This document shows positions 10,161-22,160 of a DNA stretch of 64,000 nucleotides, piece by piece. Location of the stretch: positions 36,265,608 through 36,329,607 of the forward strand of contig OX442314.1 of assembly GCA_949358305.1 (NCBI GenBank). Direction: 5' to 3'. The translations under genes were made by a program, and so were the position numbers. A model generated the notes under the pieces. It was not told where the DNA came from, ran no database searches, and worked only from the letters and a program-made list of their open reading frames with translations. The stretch comes from Strigamia acuminata. Lineage: Eukaryota > Arthropoda > Chilopoda > Geophilomorpha > Linotaeniidae. Within the stretch, counting starts at the first letter, position 1. The number at the start of each line of letters is the position of its first letter.

Positions 10161-13100
10161 ATGGCCGCTCTGGCCAGTCCCCTGCTCGTCCGACGACCGC
10201 TGGACGGGCTCAACGCGTCCAGAGTGCGCCTCGCGTGGAGCGTGGACGAGGGCGACCTGGAGCAAGTCCGCTACTCCTTGGCGCTCACCGCCGTCTTCTG
10301 CTTCGCCTACGCGCTCGTGTTCGTCATGGGCATGGTCGGCAACGTCGTCGTGCTGCTCGTCATCGTCCGCAACCCGCACATGAAGTCCGTGACCAATTGC
10401 TTCATAGGCAACTTGGCCATTGCCGACACTCTGGTCATCCTCTTCTGCCTGCCCGCCACGCTGGTCGGCAACATCTTCGAAGGTAAATGCAATTTTTTGG
10501 GGGTTTTTGGAGGGTTTTGGCGAGTGTTTTTGGCGTTTGTTCGGCGTCGTTTGATCGCCGTCACGTGAATAACGGGTTTGGAATTGCGTCGGGCTTTTGT
10601 GTGACATTTGTTTACTTTAATGAGAAACTCCATCACACGAAGTAGGTCAGTCTTTTCATTTCGTCCGATCTTGTTTGGCACGTGTTTGGTTTTATTAGTC
10701 TCTTCTGTTCGATGCGGAGAGCCGCGTCGACCAATAATACAACAATACACTTTGTTTGGAGTGCCCTTCAAGGTCAAACTGCACATGCGCTCATCTTCGC
10801 CCGTCCAAATTGCCGAGTTGGGTCTCCATGAGGTATTGCAGTGAAGCGCGGCGCACATATCTGTGTGTCTTTACACCAAATTCTGCTTTTAACGTTGCAA
10901 AAAGAAAGTGTGTTAAAAGAAGACAAACAAAGGGAATTCCCCAAAGATTTCCTAGACAACAAACGAGACGAATATTACAAAATTATTCATTTTGGCCTAA
11001 AATTGGTTTGTTTCAGCTGAAATTTAATTTTTTGGTCTAAAATTTGATTTTATGGGCTAAAATTTGATTTTATGGGCTAAAATTAAATTTTTATCGCCTA
11101 GAATTTGATTTTTTGGCCTAAAATTAGATTTTTTGGCCTAAAATTTGATTTTTTGGCCTAAAATTTGATTTTTTGGCCTAAAATTTGATTTTTTAGCCTC
11201 AAATTTGATTTTTTGGCCTAAAATTTTATTTTCTGGCCTAAAATTTGATTTTTTTGGCCTCAAATTTGATTTTTTAGTTTAAAATTTGATTTTTATCGCC
11301 TTAAATTTGATTTTTTTGCCTCAAATTTGATTTTTTAACCTAAAGTTTGATTTTTTAGCCTAAAATTTGATTTTTTAGCCTAAAATTTGATTTTTTAACC
11401 TAAAATTTGATTTTTTAGCCTAAAATTTGATTTTTTAGCCTAAAATTTGATTTTTATCGCCTAAAATTTGATTTTTTTGCCTCAATTTTGATTTTTTAGC
11501 CTAAAATTTGATTTTTTTAAAAAATAAAACTGTGTTAAATCAACATAAATCGCGGTAAAACAGAATTGAATTAATTTTTCTAGACCGTAATAAATCAAAA
11601 TCGTGTAAAAACAGAACGTGTTGCAGTGAAGCGCGCGCCGTGGATGTGTTGCAGTGAAGCGCTGCTGAGATGTATTGCAGCGAAGCGTGGGCCAGATTTC
11701 GGAGTTTCATTTCCTGGTTTATTTACTATTGTTGTTGTTTATTATTTTTTGTTCTTCGATTAATAGACCCCGATGTTTTGCAATCTCTTCCTTCTTCTTT
11801 TAATTTTCTACCGTTGCACGCGAGTCTCCGGATTAACCCCACTCGCTACAACGTAATTGTTTCCTCCACAAAACCAATCAAAATTTCTTGTAAAGGAATC
11901 CTCGTCGGATTTGATCCATGTGGGCGCCGATCACGTGACGGGATTTCAAGCTGCTTCTCCTTTTCTCTCCATTTCATCCCCAAATTCCCCCCCCCCCCCC
12001 AAAAAAAAAAATTTTTTTTTCACCAAACCCGAAGTGGATTTCAAGCCTAAAATCGCCTTTTTTCGCCTCCATTTTATTTATTTGTTAATTTCTGGTCGAA
12101 ACTGATGGAGTGTTCGCGGCAGAGAAGGGAAACCATTTATTAAATCACGTGACTAAACGTTTGGCGCGATAAGAAGTCGAATGTTGCTTCTTTCGCCGTC
12201 GGGTGTCGCAAGATGTTAATCAAGAAGTGAAAAATGTCCTCTCGCTTCCCTCTCGCTCGTCGTAAATTCACTTTTTCCAATAAATAAAAATTCGAGCAAC
12301 TTTATTTGGAAATTATAGCGATAACTTTTTTCTTTTGCAGCGTGGATTCTGGGAGTGTTTATGTGCAAATCCGTGTCATATTTGCAAGGAGTGTCGGTGA
12401 GCGCGTCCATCAACACTTTAGTGGCCATTTCAATTGACAGGTAACTATTTAAAAAGTGTGTGTGTGTTTGCGTGTGCGTGTACATAAATTAAATTGAAGT
12501 TTGTGTGTGTGGCGTTAGGGGTTGCCAAGTTGACTTTTGCTCCCGCTAATGTGATTAGTAGCGTGGTCGTGGATTGTGAAACCTGTTCGGACTTTTTCGA
12601 CTTGTTTTCAATCAGGAGTCGAGTTGGTTTTGGTGTTTGTTGTGACAAAACGGGCAGTTTGTTGTTTGGAACGATTTTTCGTGTTAAAAATGTGTGAATG
12701 TTTTTGGGAAAAATGCAGGTGGAGTTGAGATTATTTGAATTGTTTGATTATTGATTTTTGTTTTTTAATTGGTAAAAAATTGGATTTTTGAATTGAAATT
12801 GGAGTTTTTGGTCCAAGTTTTTGCAATGAAAGTTGAAATAATTTTGTTGGGAAATGAATAAATAAGTTTTTGCATTTATTATTGCAGTTTTTGTCGTAAT
12901 GTGCGTTTGGTCTAAAAAATTTGGAATTATTTGGTCTAAAAATTGGAATTATTTGGTCTAAAAATTAGAATTATTTGGTCTAAAAATTGGAATTATTTGG
13001 TCTAAAAATTGGAATTATTTGGTCTAAAAATTGGAATTATTTGGTCTAAAAATTGGAATTATTTGGTCTAAAAATTAGAATTATTTGGTCTAAAAATTGG

Positions 13101-14659
13101 AATTATTTAATTTTGAATTATTAAATAATTTAATTTTTTTTTAAAAAATGCAAAAATCAGATTTTCAATTTAAAATTGCAGTTTTTGGTCCAAATTGTGC
13201 ATTTTTGCCTTCAAAATTCAATTGAAGTTTTTTTTGTCACAACATGCATTTGCTCTTAAAATTGGAATTATTTTGCCCTGAAAATTGAAATTATTTTAGC
13301 CCGAAAATTTTGTCAAAAAACCAACTTATGCATTAAAAACAGCATTTTTTTGTGCAAAATATTCCTTCTTTCGTGTAAACATTGCAGTTATATCGTCCAA
13401 ATGATGCATATTTGCACTCAAAATTAAAACTAACTTGTCAAAAAAAAAAATTTGCATTTTCAAATCACAGGTGTGCACCCAAAACTCCATTTCCAAACTC
13501 TATTAATCACCAAAAAACCTTTCTCGCCCCGACATTGCACAATCAACACGACAAAACTTACCTCACTTAACCATCCTTCTCCCTGCCTTCTCTTCATCCA
13601 AAACAGCAATAAATCCATCAATCCCTGCTTCGACAATCCAATACCCAGCCGCACCTCCATCTAACGGCAAAAATACAAAACCATCAACCAACAAAAACTC
13701 CCTTTACAATAAAATATCAACCGATTGATAATTTCTCTAATAAAAAAAAAATTAAAAATTAAAAAAAAAATAAAAAATACCACCTGGACACCAAAACAAA
13801 CTCTCCCCAAATTATTCCGAATCCAATTCGCACTTTCCAGTGCCAAAAACAACAATAAAACAGCAAATAAACCAATTTTCGCTTTGACCGCAGGTTCCTC
13901 GCCATCTGCTACCCAATGCGCTGCCAAATCTCCGGTCGCATGTGCCGCCTCATCATCCTCATCATCTGGATCTGGTCGCTCGTCATCTCCGTTCCCTGGG
14001 CCGTCTACTTCCAAGTCGAACCCTACAGAAACGGCGACGAATACACACTGCCCATCTGCCAAGAAGTGTGGCCCAAACAAGCCGACTTCCAACTCGTTTA
14101 CTACCTCGTCGCGCATCTGTTGCTCTGCTACCTGTTGCCGCTCTCGCTCATCAGCATCTGCTATCTGCTCATTTGGCGCCGCGTGTGTCGGCGCCAAGTG
14201 CCCGGCGAGACCAAGGGACACGGTTTCGGCGTCGACCACATCATCCACAAGTCGAAAATCAAGGCCATCAAGATGCTGCTGGCCGTCGTCGTTCTCTTCG
14301 CGCTCTCATGGCTCCCGCTCTACGCCATCTTCACGCGCATCAAGTGCGGGGACGACCTGGTGGCCGGGAGTGGCGAAGAAGCGCTGTTGCAGGCGCTCAC
14401 GCCGTTCGCCCAGTGGTTGGGAGCCTCGAATTCCTGCATCAATCCGCTGCTCTACGCTTTTTTCAACTCAAAGTTCCGCTCGGGATTCAAGGCGCTGCTG
14501 ACGAACTCCGGACTGTGCTGCTGGGTGGCCGGGAACCACTCTTCGCTCCGTCCGGGCGGGACGTTCCGCTCGAGTAGCACTTCCAAGGCGTCCAGCAGGG
14601 CGAGCGTCATTGAACATAAAATTACTTTGCTTAATTTCTCGCCCGTAACCCCGATTTGA
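10161..14659 (+). CDS. SIFR: SIFamide/NPFF-family neuropeptide GPCR, copy A
   Basis: Three exons join to a 395-residue class A receptor: 10161-10482, 12341-12440 and 13894-14659 (introns phase 1 and phase 2, GT-AG). The extracellular N-terminus is short, with an N-glycosylation site at N18. TM1 includes VGNVVVLLVIV, TM2 NLAIADTLVILFCLPATL; C116 at the top of TM3 and a Cys in extracellular loop 2 (LPICQEVWP) can form the usual disulfide. The DRY position reads D140-R141-F142, TM6 has LSWLPLY and TM7 NPLLYAFF. VTNxFIxNLA, FCLPATL and QGVSVxAS are hallmarks of arthropod SIFamide receptors, Gq-type peptide receptors of neurons. Exon 2 is exactly 100 nt, as in copy B. Both introns carry minisatellites. 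A general NPFF-receptor identity remains possible. Confidence 0.85.
10975..11518. repeat. Minisatellite of 20-bp units in GPCR-A intron 1
   Basis: About 27 head-to-tail units close to GGCCTAAAATTTGATTTTTT, with variants in the two bases before CTAAAAT. The core is the same as in the array at 8565. Confidence 0.9.
11519..12340. other. Remainder of GPCR-A intron 1
   Basis: No coding exon recognised. Contains three short repeats of a motif near TTGCAGTGAAGCG (about 11620-11690, also seen near 10836), and homopolymer C, A and T runs at about 11987-12019. Confidence 0.4.
12912..13110. repeat. Minisatellite of about 22-bp units in GPCR-A intron 2
   Basis: About nine units of TTGGTCTAAAAATTGGAATT plus two T/A bases, some with AGAATT. 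The CTAAAAATT core links it to the other arrays. The rest of intron 2 (12441-13893) is AT-rich with no exon seen; a GT-rich tract at 12455-12510 follows exon 2. Confidence 0.88.
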
Positions 14660-17214
14660 ATATTTTTTATTTATTTAATTTAATTATTTTGATTATTCAA
14701 TGTTGTATCGCATGAATTGAGTTTGGAGTTTGGAATATGTTTGTTTTCGCATCTACTAATCTTTATTTATCGTTTGTTTTTGTTGTGATTTGTGTTTCAA
14801 CGTTGTTGATATGAAATTGTAACGTTTATTATTATTATTATTATTGATATTACATAATTTTCGTCCTTGGTTTTGTTGTTGTGAATCCAGCGATGTCTGA
14901 TGGGGTGTTTCTCGATCAATTCCAATTTGAGGAACCCACACACGTTGAATAGTGTCTGAATGCAATAACAATTGAGAAATGAAAGCAAATAAACTGTCCG
15001 AAGAAGAGTCGGAGGCGGAAAACATGAGTAACCATAAATTTGTTGACGTTACAAAGAAAAAAACACTTTTTGCAGGTAAAATTGATACGTGTTGATGTTG
15101 TTGTGCAAGTGACAGCAAAAAATTACAAGAAACAAGATTTCCAACGGATATTAACCAGTGGCAAACAGCAACAAAATAATTCGCCAAAATAGGTCGAAAA
15201 AGTGGATAATATCGTCAAAGAAAATTCATCGGGAGAAAAATAAAGTTTGTAATGAGTTTTATTATTTCTTTTGCTCGGATAAAAACGAAAAAATGTCGTT
15301 TCCGTCTTGTCATGGTTTAACAATAATTAAAAAATAAGTAAAAATAAAAATAAAAATAATAAATCCAAAAAATTCTAAATTTATGCAAATTCGTGTCTTA
15401 ATTTATCCAAAAAAAAAAAAAAAAGCAACCGACAATCACTTGTTGATGAGTGTCGACTCGCAGCGAGCAAACCTCGCACTGTTGCAGTGCGTACACTCGC
15501 GGTGCGCGCGAAACCTGACGGCGGTGTGCGCGCCGATCGATTTCCGGTACCAGAAAGAACTTTTGATAACCCAGACGGTGTGGGATAACCCATTGTGATC
15601 ACATGACTCCTTTGTTTGCCTCCACGTCCTCCAGGCGCGTTAAAGGGTCGATTTATTCCAACCAGTGTGGCGTCAAAGGGTTCACTCGGCCCTGACCTTG
15701 CACCTTTAAGCGCGCTAATTAATACGAAAAGGCAAAAATAATTTCCATTTTGTTGCCACCTGGGGACGCCCAGCCGCACCACTCCTCGCCATCCAAAACG
15801 CACGGGGGTCCCTCCAACATCCAACAAACTCCAAACCGGAAGTCCAACCAACTAATTAAAAAAAAACCCAAAAAAACAAAAAAAAACTCGCCCAAAGTGT
15901 AAAAATAATTACCAAAACGGTACGGGGTACCAAATGGTACTCTTTGGTACCATTTGGTACCATTTGGTACGAGTTTGGGCCGTGTTTGCAGTTGCTCTTT
16001 AGCCTTGAAGGCACATATCTTAGAGACCTTGTTTTGATCGGTTGCTAGGTAACGATTGCCCGCCCTTTACCTGGCTGCGATCGGTCCGAGTTCTCCCTTC
16101 CCCGTCCCGCTCATGGAACCCGCCCACGCAACTCATAGCGAGGCCCCACGTTCGTCGCGCGCCAGGCGATTCGAGCGCCTCCATCAGGTTCGTGCGAGAC
16201 GCCATTGCAAAACCAACGCACCCGCCAACGCACAGGTAAGAAGGAGGCACAAGTGCTTTCGCTCGCATTACCATTGGCAAGTGCATGAGTAGTCCGTAGG
16301 GTTCGCGAAGGTCACGCATGGGGGGCTGGTGGGAGGGAGCGGCGCAGTTCGACATTGGCGACAAGAAGGGAACGGTTACCCCCTCGCACAAATTGATTTT
16401 TGCAATTAACTTGTAATTTAATTTGGTACGGATTACACATATTTAATTCAGCTCGCATTTCGTTTTGCTCAACCCACACCCCCGTTGCTTGATATACCTT
16501 ACTCCCCCCTTATGTGATTTTTCCATATTTTTTTTATTTTTTATTATTATTTTTTTTTTTTGTGTGTGTTTGGTGGGAAATTGTTATTTTTATTTTTGTT
16601 TTAATGTTTTAATATTTTAATATGTAAACGTTTTTTTTTTTTTGTTTTTTTTTTATATTTATTTTTTATTATTATTTTTTTTTTATTTTTATTTCATTTT
16701 ATTCTTCTGCCGGAATCGATCGGTCGATTGACCGACAGGTGAAATTCGTTTCGTGTGGCTTTAATTAGACACAGTAAAAAGCAATTTGGTGGAAATTTGA
16801 TTTTTCGTTCGAAAAAATTGAAAAAGAAAAAAAAAAAAAAGAGAAAAAAAAAAAAAACGTGCGTTTTCCGCACTAAAACGCGCATGGTGCGCAGCGACGC
16901 AAGCAAACCCCAAAAATCCAACCGAATTTCCTTGCAAAACTCAATTTTTCTCTTAAACATTAATTAAAAAAAAAGAATAAATTTCAATCCAAACGCAAAA
17001 AATATATTTCTATCTTATTCTTTTCCCGTTCTCCTTTGCTCGCACTTGCACCCTGGTAAAACGACGTCACGCACGCATGCGCGCTGCATTTCGGCATCGG
17101 TATAAACCAAAGCAAGGCAGGCAGTTTTGTTTCGTGTGTTTTGCAGGTCGGTGCGCGAGCGACAACAACCAGGATGACCAGACATTGCGGCCGCACCTCG
17201 GTGCCAGTGCACAC
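14660..17214. other. Intergenic region between the two GPCR genes
   Basis: Contains the 3' UTR of copy A, an ATT microsatellite near 14826-14844, a GC-rich and CpG-rich block at about 15470-16380, a short direct repeat of TTTGGTACCA at about 15938-15970, and long T-rich tracts at 16520-16700. A possible 3' splice site (TTTTGCAG at about 17137-17144) may join a 5' UTR exon to the second receptor. No other gene was recognised. Confidence 0.4.
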
Positions 17215-20200
17215 ATGAACGCGACCGGGTGTGGCGGCTTCCGGACAATGTCCCGGGTGCTGACTTTTCCCTCCTTCTTGCAACACGGCTCGTGGGCCAA
17301 CAACAACACGGTGGCCGACGCGCCCACGTCCGGCGACGCCTCGGAAGATGCGACGGCCGACGGGCCCGGCGCGGACGGCCGCGTGGGACTCGTGGGACTC
17401 GTGGGCCTCGCGTGCGCCAACAACGTGTCGCAGCCAAACTCCTACTACTTGCCCGAAGAGGCGCTCTTTCGGCACTCGTTCGGCGTCTCCGCGCTCTACT
17501 GTCTCGCCTACACGGCCGTTTTCATCGTGGGACTCTTCGGCAATTCCTTCGTCGTTGCCGTCGTGTATCGAGCTCCACGCATGCGCACCGTCACCAATTT
17601 CTTCATCGTCAATTTGGCGATGGCGGACATTCTAGTGCTCGTCTTCTGTCTGCCGGCCACGCTGCTGGGCAACTTGTTCGTGCGTAAGTACAAACCAAAA
17701 ACACATTTTTTATTATTTAAAAAAAATATTTATAAAAAAAAAATTTATATATAAAAATATATATAAAAAAGGATTGACGTGCAAGTGGATGTGTCGGGCC
17801 GAGCACACAGGTGGGACGTGGGGTTGGGCGCGGGCAATCGATGTGACTTTGTGTTTATCGCGATCTTATTCGCGGTCAGCGGATCGGGGGGTGCGGGAGC
17901 GCGCACGGAGCCCACCCCGGGCCCGATTGCACGTCGAATCGACTCCCGAGACACCTCTTTGTCGACCGAATGCCACACTTCCGGTCCAAACGATGCGGCA
18001 TCTTTAACGCGTGCATTTTTCTCCTCCGCGCCCAACCATTGTGGGCCTCCTTTAATCTACTTCCTCCCCGTCACAATGCAGTGAGTTTGGTCGCGCGATG
18101 GCGGCAAAGAAATATATATATATTTATTTCGATAAGGTCGGACGGAAAATCCGTACGAAAAATAAACGCAAAATACTCGACAAAAAAAAATATTTTTTAT
18201 TTTTAAAAAAAAAAAAACCAAAAAAAAAAAAAAAGTCGACTTTTGTCGCGCGAAAATTGCGGATATATCGATATTCGGTGACCTGTTGGCTGCCACGGAC
18301 GCCAGGGGTGGAAAAGCGTCTCCCGGGAGGTAAGGCGAAACCCGCGTTACCTTGGAAACGGGAACACAAATGTCAAAACCGAGAATTTTGACCTCTCGCT
18401 TCGGAATGCGCGGGTCGGGCGCGAAAAAAAAACCCAAAAATAAAAAATAAAAATAATAATCAATGTGTGGGCGGATGTTGTGTTTGGGGGTGCACATGTG
18501 TGTGTGTGTGCGTCTCACCAAGATGGCGTGCCCGGGGGCCATGTATCACGCGAAACGCGCGTGATCATGGCAAATTGATCGATGCTAACTCTTTGGTTTC
18601 GAACGAAAATGTGATTGATTAGTCGCGCCTGACCTATATTTGGGCGAGTGATTTTGTGCGCGCGAAAAGTGACGACGTATTTTTACACGTCATTAACCCG
18701 TTTTGCTTCGGCCGTACCTGGCCGAGACAAATGACCAAACCCGGCACGCAAAACGACCAACGACCATATATATATATATATATATATAATGCAACAAACA
18801 CTCGCTTAAATCGGGGCGCGACAATTAAGACGAATAAATCACGTCATTTGCAGGCTGCCATTTTTCAAGGCCGTCCGTCTCTCGCTCGCTCTCTCTCTCT
18901 CTCTCTCTGCGTGAAGATGGCACGTGCCCTATCTTTTGCGCCGTTGCCGTGGCAACGGATCGAATCGAGAGCGTGTCGCGGGAGGGCCAAGTGGGGTCCG
19001 AGCGAGCGACCGGCGTCCGTTCCGGCTGTGTTGTGCCGCGTGCGCGTCTCATTAGCTGTTCCGTGGTCTCGTTTTATGGTCGCTTCTTTCATTATAGTGT
19101 AGCCTCAGGGATATTTTCCAAGGATCATTATGACCACCAGGTGTCGCCAACCGACACTTCTTGTCACCATCTGCTTCCCCGCGTCCACCTTCTTATTGGG
19201 CCCTGCCTGACATTTTCTTGACCTTTAAACCAAACTGCCCGTGCGGCGCGATGGTACTCTGCGGTACCGTGAGCGGTACCCCCCCGCACGCACCCACATC
19301 GATTTCGACCTTAACATTCAGCGACCTTAACAAAAAATCCAAATTTTAAATGTCAACTTCCTTTTATTGTTATTATTATTTTTTTTTTCTTTTTAAATCT
19401 CGACCAGGAAATGCAATACGCGCGGCCATTTTGTTGTTTTAAATTTAACTCGAAGGTCGTGTCTATATTTGCACTTTTTTTTTTAATTTTAATTTTTTTT
19501 TTTTTATATAAATTTATGGCAGTCCAGCAAAACTGTCGGGCCACGCCCTTGCACTTGTGCCAAACGCCAAAGCGATTTTTATTAATATAAAAAGCGTGTT
19601 TGTGTTTTTGTTGCGCCGCCGTGAAGCCGACATCGAGGCGGGCATTTCGGGCTTTTCCTGCATCTTAGCGAGTTTCAATGTCAAATTTACGAGTGCGTAC
19701 GCCGTCCATCGATCGACGCCCACGCGCCTTGTCCTCGCAGACCTTGCGGGCGAACGGCAACGGAATTCGGGTCACTCACTCCCCCAGCGTTCCAGCGTTC
19801 GAAAACTCCAAATTTTTCTCCTTTTTCAAAACTCCTCTTTCCCCCACCCCCGCAGCCGAGATGGTGGCGGGCCCCTGGTGGTTGGTTCCACCGAGCAAAG
19901 GTGAGGGTGAGCGAAGTAGGCCGTCACCTGCTGGAGGGCGGAGTCGACCTCGACTTTACTTGATAACTAGGTCACCCGACGTGACGTGTGGCTCGTCATC
20001 CGCCACTCCCTGTTCCATCATTTTTTATTATTATTATTTTTTTTTCTTTTTCATTTCTCGCCATTGATCCATTAATTACGAACGAGATTCTTCTTCCTCT
20101 TTTCCCCCCGTCTTGCACTGATTTCCACGCGACGTCACGTCGAAAAAAATGACGTACGAGGCCAATTAAGCACTCTTTTTATTTATTTTTTCCCCTTCCC

Positions 20201-22160
20201 CCTCGCGTCCTCCCTCGCCGACCCTACTGGTTTCATCCACAGGGATCCCGGAAGAAGGAAAGCGACACAAATGCAAGCACGCGCACCAATCAATAGTTTA
20301 GTGGCCGCCATGTCTGCAACTGAGGGTAGAGGAAGAGACGCCAACTCACCTACAAAATGGAATGCGCTCTGGTTCAATGACCCCCTATCACACTGTCACG
20401 TCACGTCAACGTTTCCCCACGCGCAATTCCAACACCTGTTGAACGGACGCGCGCGCCGACTCGCCCAAACGCGTCGAAAATATTTTAAATTATTTTTTTT
20501 TAATTATTTTGTCGACATTTAGGCGCGTGAATTTGTCGCCAAATTCGAATTAAATTCGTCAAGGTTTTCGACGTGAAGCGGGTTTTCTGTGGGCCGAGAT
20601 TTGAGCTTGCGGCCTTGCGGGGCAACAGGTGCCACCTAGGGATGAGCGTACGAAGTGACGTACGAGCTCGGATCGATGGAATTGTCCATCGGAAGGTCCA
20701 TTAAATGCAACTTGTTTTTTAATAGTTTCGGCTCGCGTTTTGGGCTCGGGTTAATTTCCCGAGCCCGCTTTCCGAACGTGCGATGTGAAATTCAAATTAA
20801 ACGCCAATCGATGTGCTTGGCAATATTTGCATATTCGCCGAGAAATTGGGAGCGGAACGAGTGTGTAATGCTGTTTTCTTTTATTCTCTTGCAGCTTGGG
20901 TCTTGGGTCCTGTAATGTGCAAAGCAGTGCCATACGTGCAAGGATTGTCAGTGGCTGCGTCTGTGCTCAGTTTGATCGCCGTTTCACTTGACAGGTAGAC
21001 TTGAATTACACTTTGTCCGAAACCTCTATTCCCCATATCGATATTCACCGATACATGCCAAAGTATACTGATACATACATACTGTGATACATCAATATAT
21101 ATATTGATGTATATCGATGTTATAGATCAATATATATTGGTATACATCGATACAGACTGTTATATACATACTTATTCTGGAAATTGACTGTGGCGTCTTA
21201 AACAAAACACCCATATACTGATGTATATCGATGTTATACATCAATATGTACTAATACATACTGATATATACTGATATATATATATATCAATGTGTACTGA
21301 TATATAGCGATTTGATTGTAATCAGGCGTGTTTCAAACGTATTTATTACATACCGCAGACGAATGGTCTAGTAGAATGTATTAAATGTATTAAATGTAAG
21401 TTATTTGTTGTTTGTTTGCAGGTTTTTGGCCATCTGTTACCCGCTCAAATGCCAAATCACGGGACGTCGTGCACGAATAATTCTGGTATTCATATGGATC
21501 GTAGCCCTGCTAATCCCATTACCATGGGCCATGTACTTTGAGCTGCTTCCCCTGTCGGACGAGTACCCAGATCTTGTAGTGTGCGTGGAGCTGTGGCCCA
21601 ACCAGGACTCAGACAAACTTTACTTCCTTTTGGGCAACCTGCTCTCCTTCTACGTGATGCCTTTGGCGGTGATTTCGTTTTGTTACCTGCAAATCTGGTT
21701 GACAGTCTCCAACCGGAGCATCCCCGGCGAGAACAAGCAGGAGCACATGGACGCCATGATGGCCAAGTCGAAAATGAAGGTGGTCAAGATGCTCGTGGTA
21801 GTGGTTGTAGTTTTCATGTTGTCGTGGATGCCCCTCTACACCATCATCACCCTGATGAAATTCGATCCGAGCTTAGATGAAGGACGGCCCACTTCGGCCG
21901 TCATCACTTTCATGATCCCCGTCGCCCAGTGGCTCGGCTCATCCAACTCTTCCATCAACCCGGTCCTCTACGCCTTTTTCAACAACAAATTCCGTCGAGG
22001 TTTCGTCGCCATCATTCGAAGTAAACAGTGCTGCGGCATGCTCAAGTACGACCTCAAGCCCAAGACCAGCACCTTCCGCTCCAAGTCCGACTTCTACAGT
22101 TACCGCTCGTCTTGGCGAGACACTCAGACGGAACTTTTGTCCGGCACCACCGGCGTCTAA
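17215..22160 (+). CDS. SIFR: SIFamide/NPFF-family neuropeptide GPCR, copy B
   Basis: Exons 17215-17683, 20895-20994 and 21422-22160 join to 435 residues, with the same intron phases (1 and 2) and the same 100-nt second exon as copy A. The start was placed at 17215 (M followed by the glycosylation site NAT), although the frame is open upstream to 17077. The extracellular N-terminus is longer than in A and includes repeated GLVGLVGL and several N-glycosylation sites. TM1-2 read [20 protein letters not shown] and [16 protein letters not shown]. The exon 1-2 junction gives [11 protein letters not shown] and QGLSVAASV, closer to insect SIFamide receptors than A is. DRF ends TM3 (189-191), TM6 is LSWMPLY and TM7 NPVLYAFF. 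The C-tail is Ser/Thr-rich. Copy B looks like the orthodox receptor; A is a diverged tandem duplicate. Confidence 0.88.
17684..20894. other. GPCR-B intron 1
   Basis: A 3.2 kb intron, unusually GC- and CpG-rich in places (about 17800-18060, 18600-19300, 19560-20480), with a TA run at about 18764-18788 and a CT run at about 18878-18908. Many short open frames exist but none shows a domain. It may hold regulatory elements. Confidence 0.4.
21040..21315. repeat. Degenerate ATATCGATGT-type repeat in GPCR-B intron 2
   Basis: Most of the 427-bp intron consists of imperfect repeats of motifs such as ACTGATATAT, ATATCGATGT and TACATCAATA in both orientations, giving many potential small hairpins. Confidence 0.6.
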
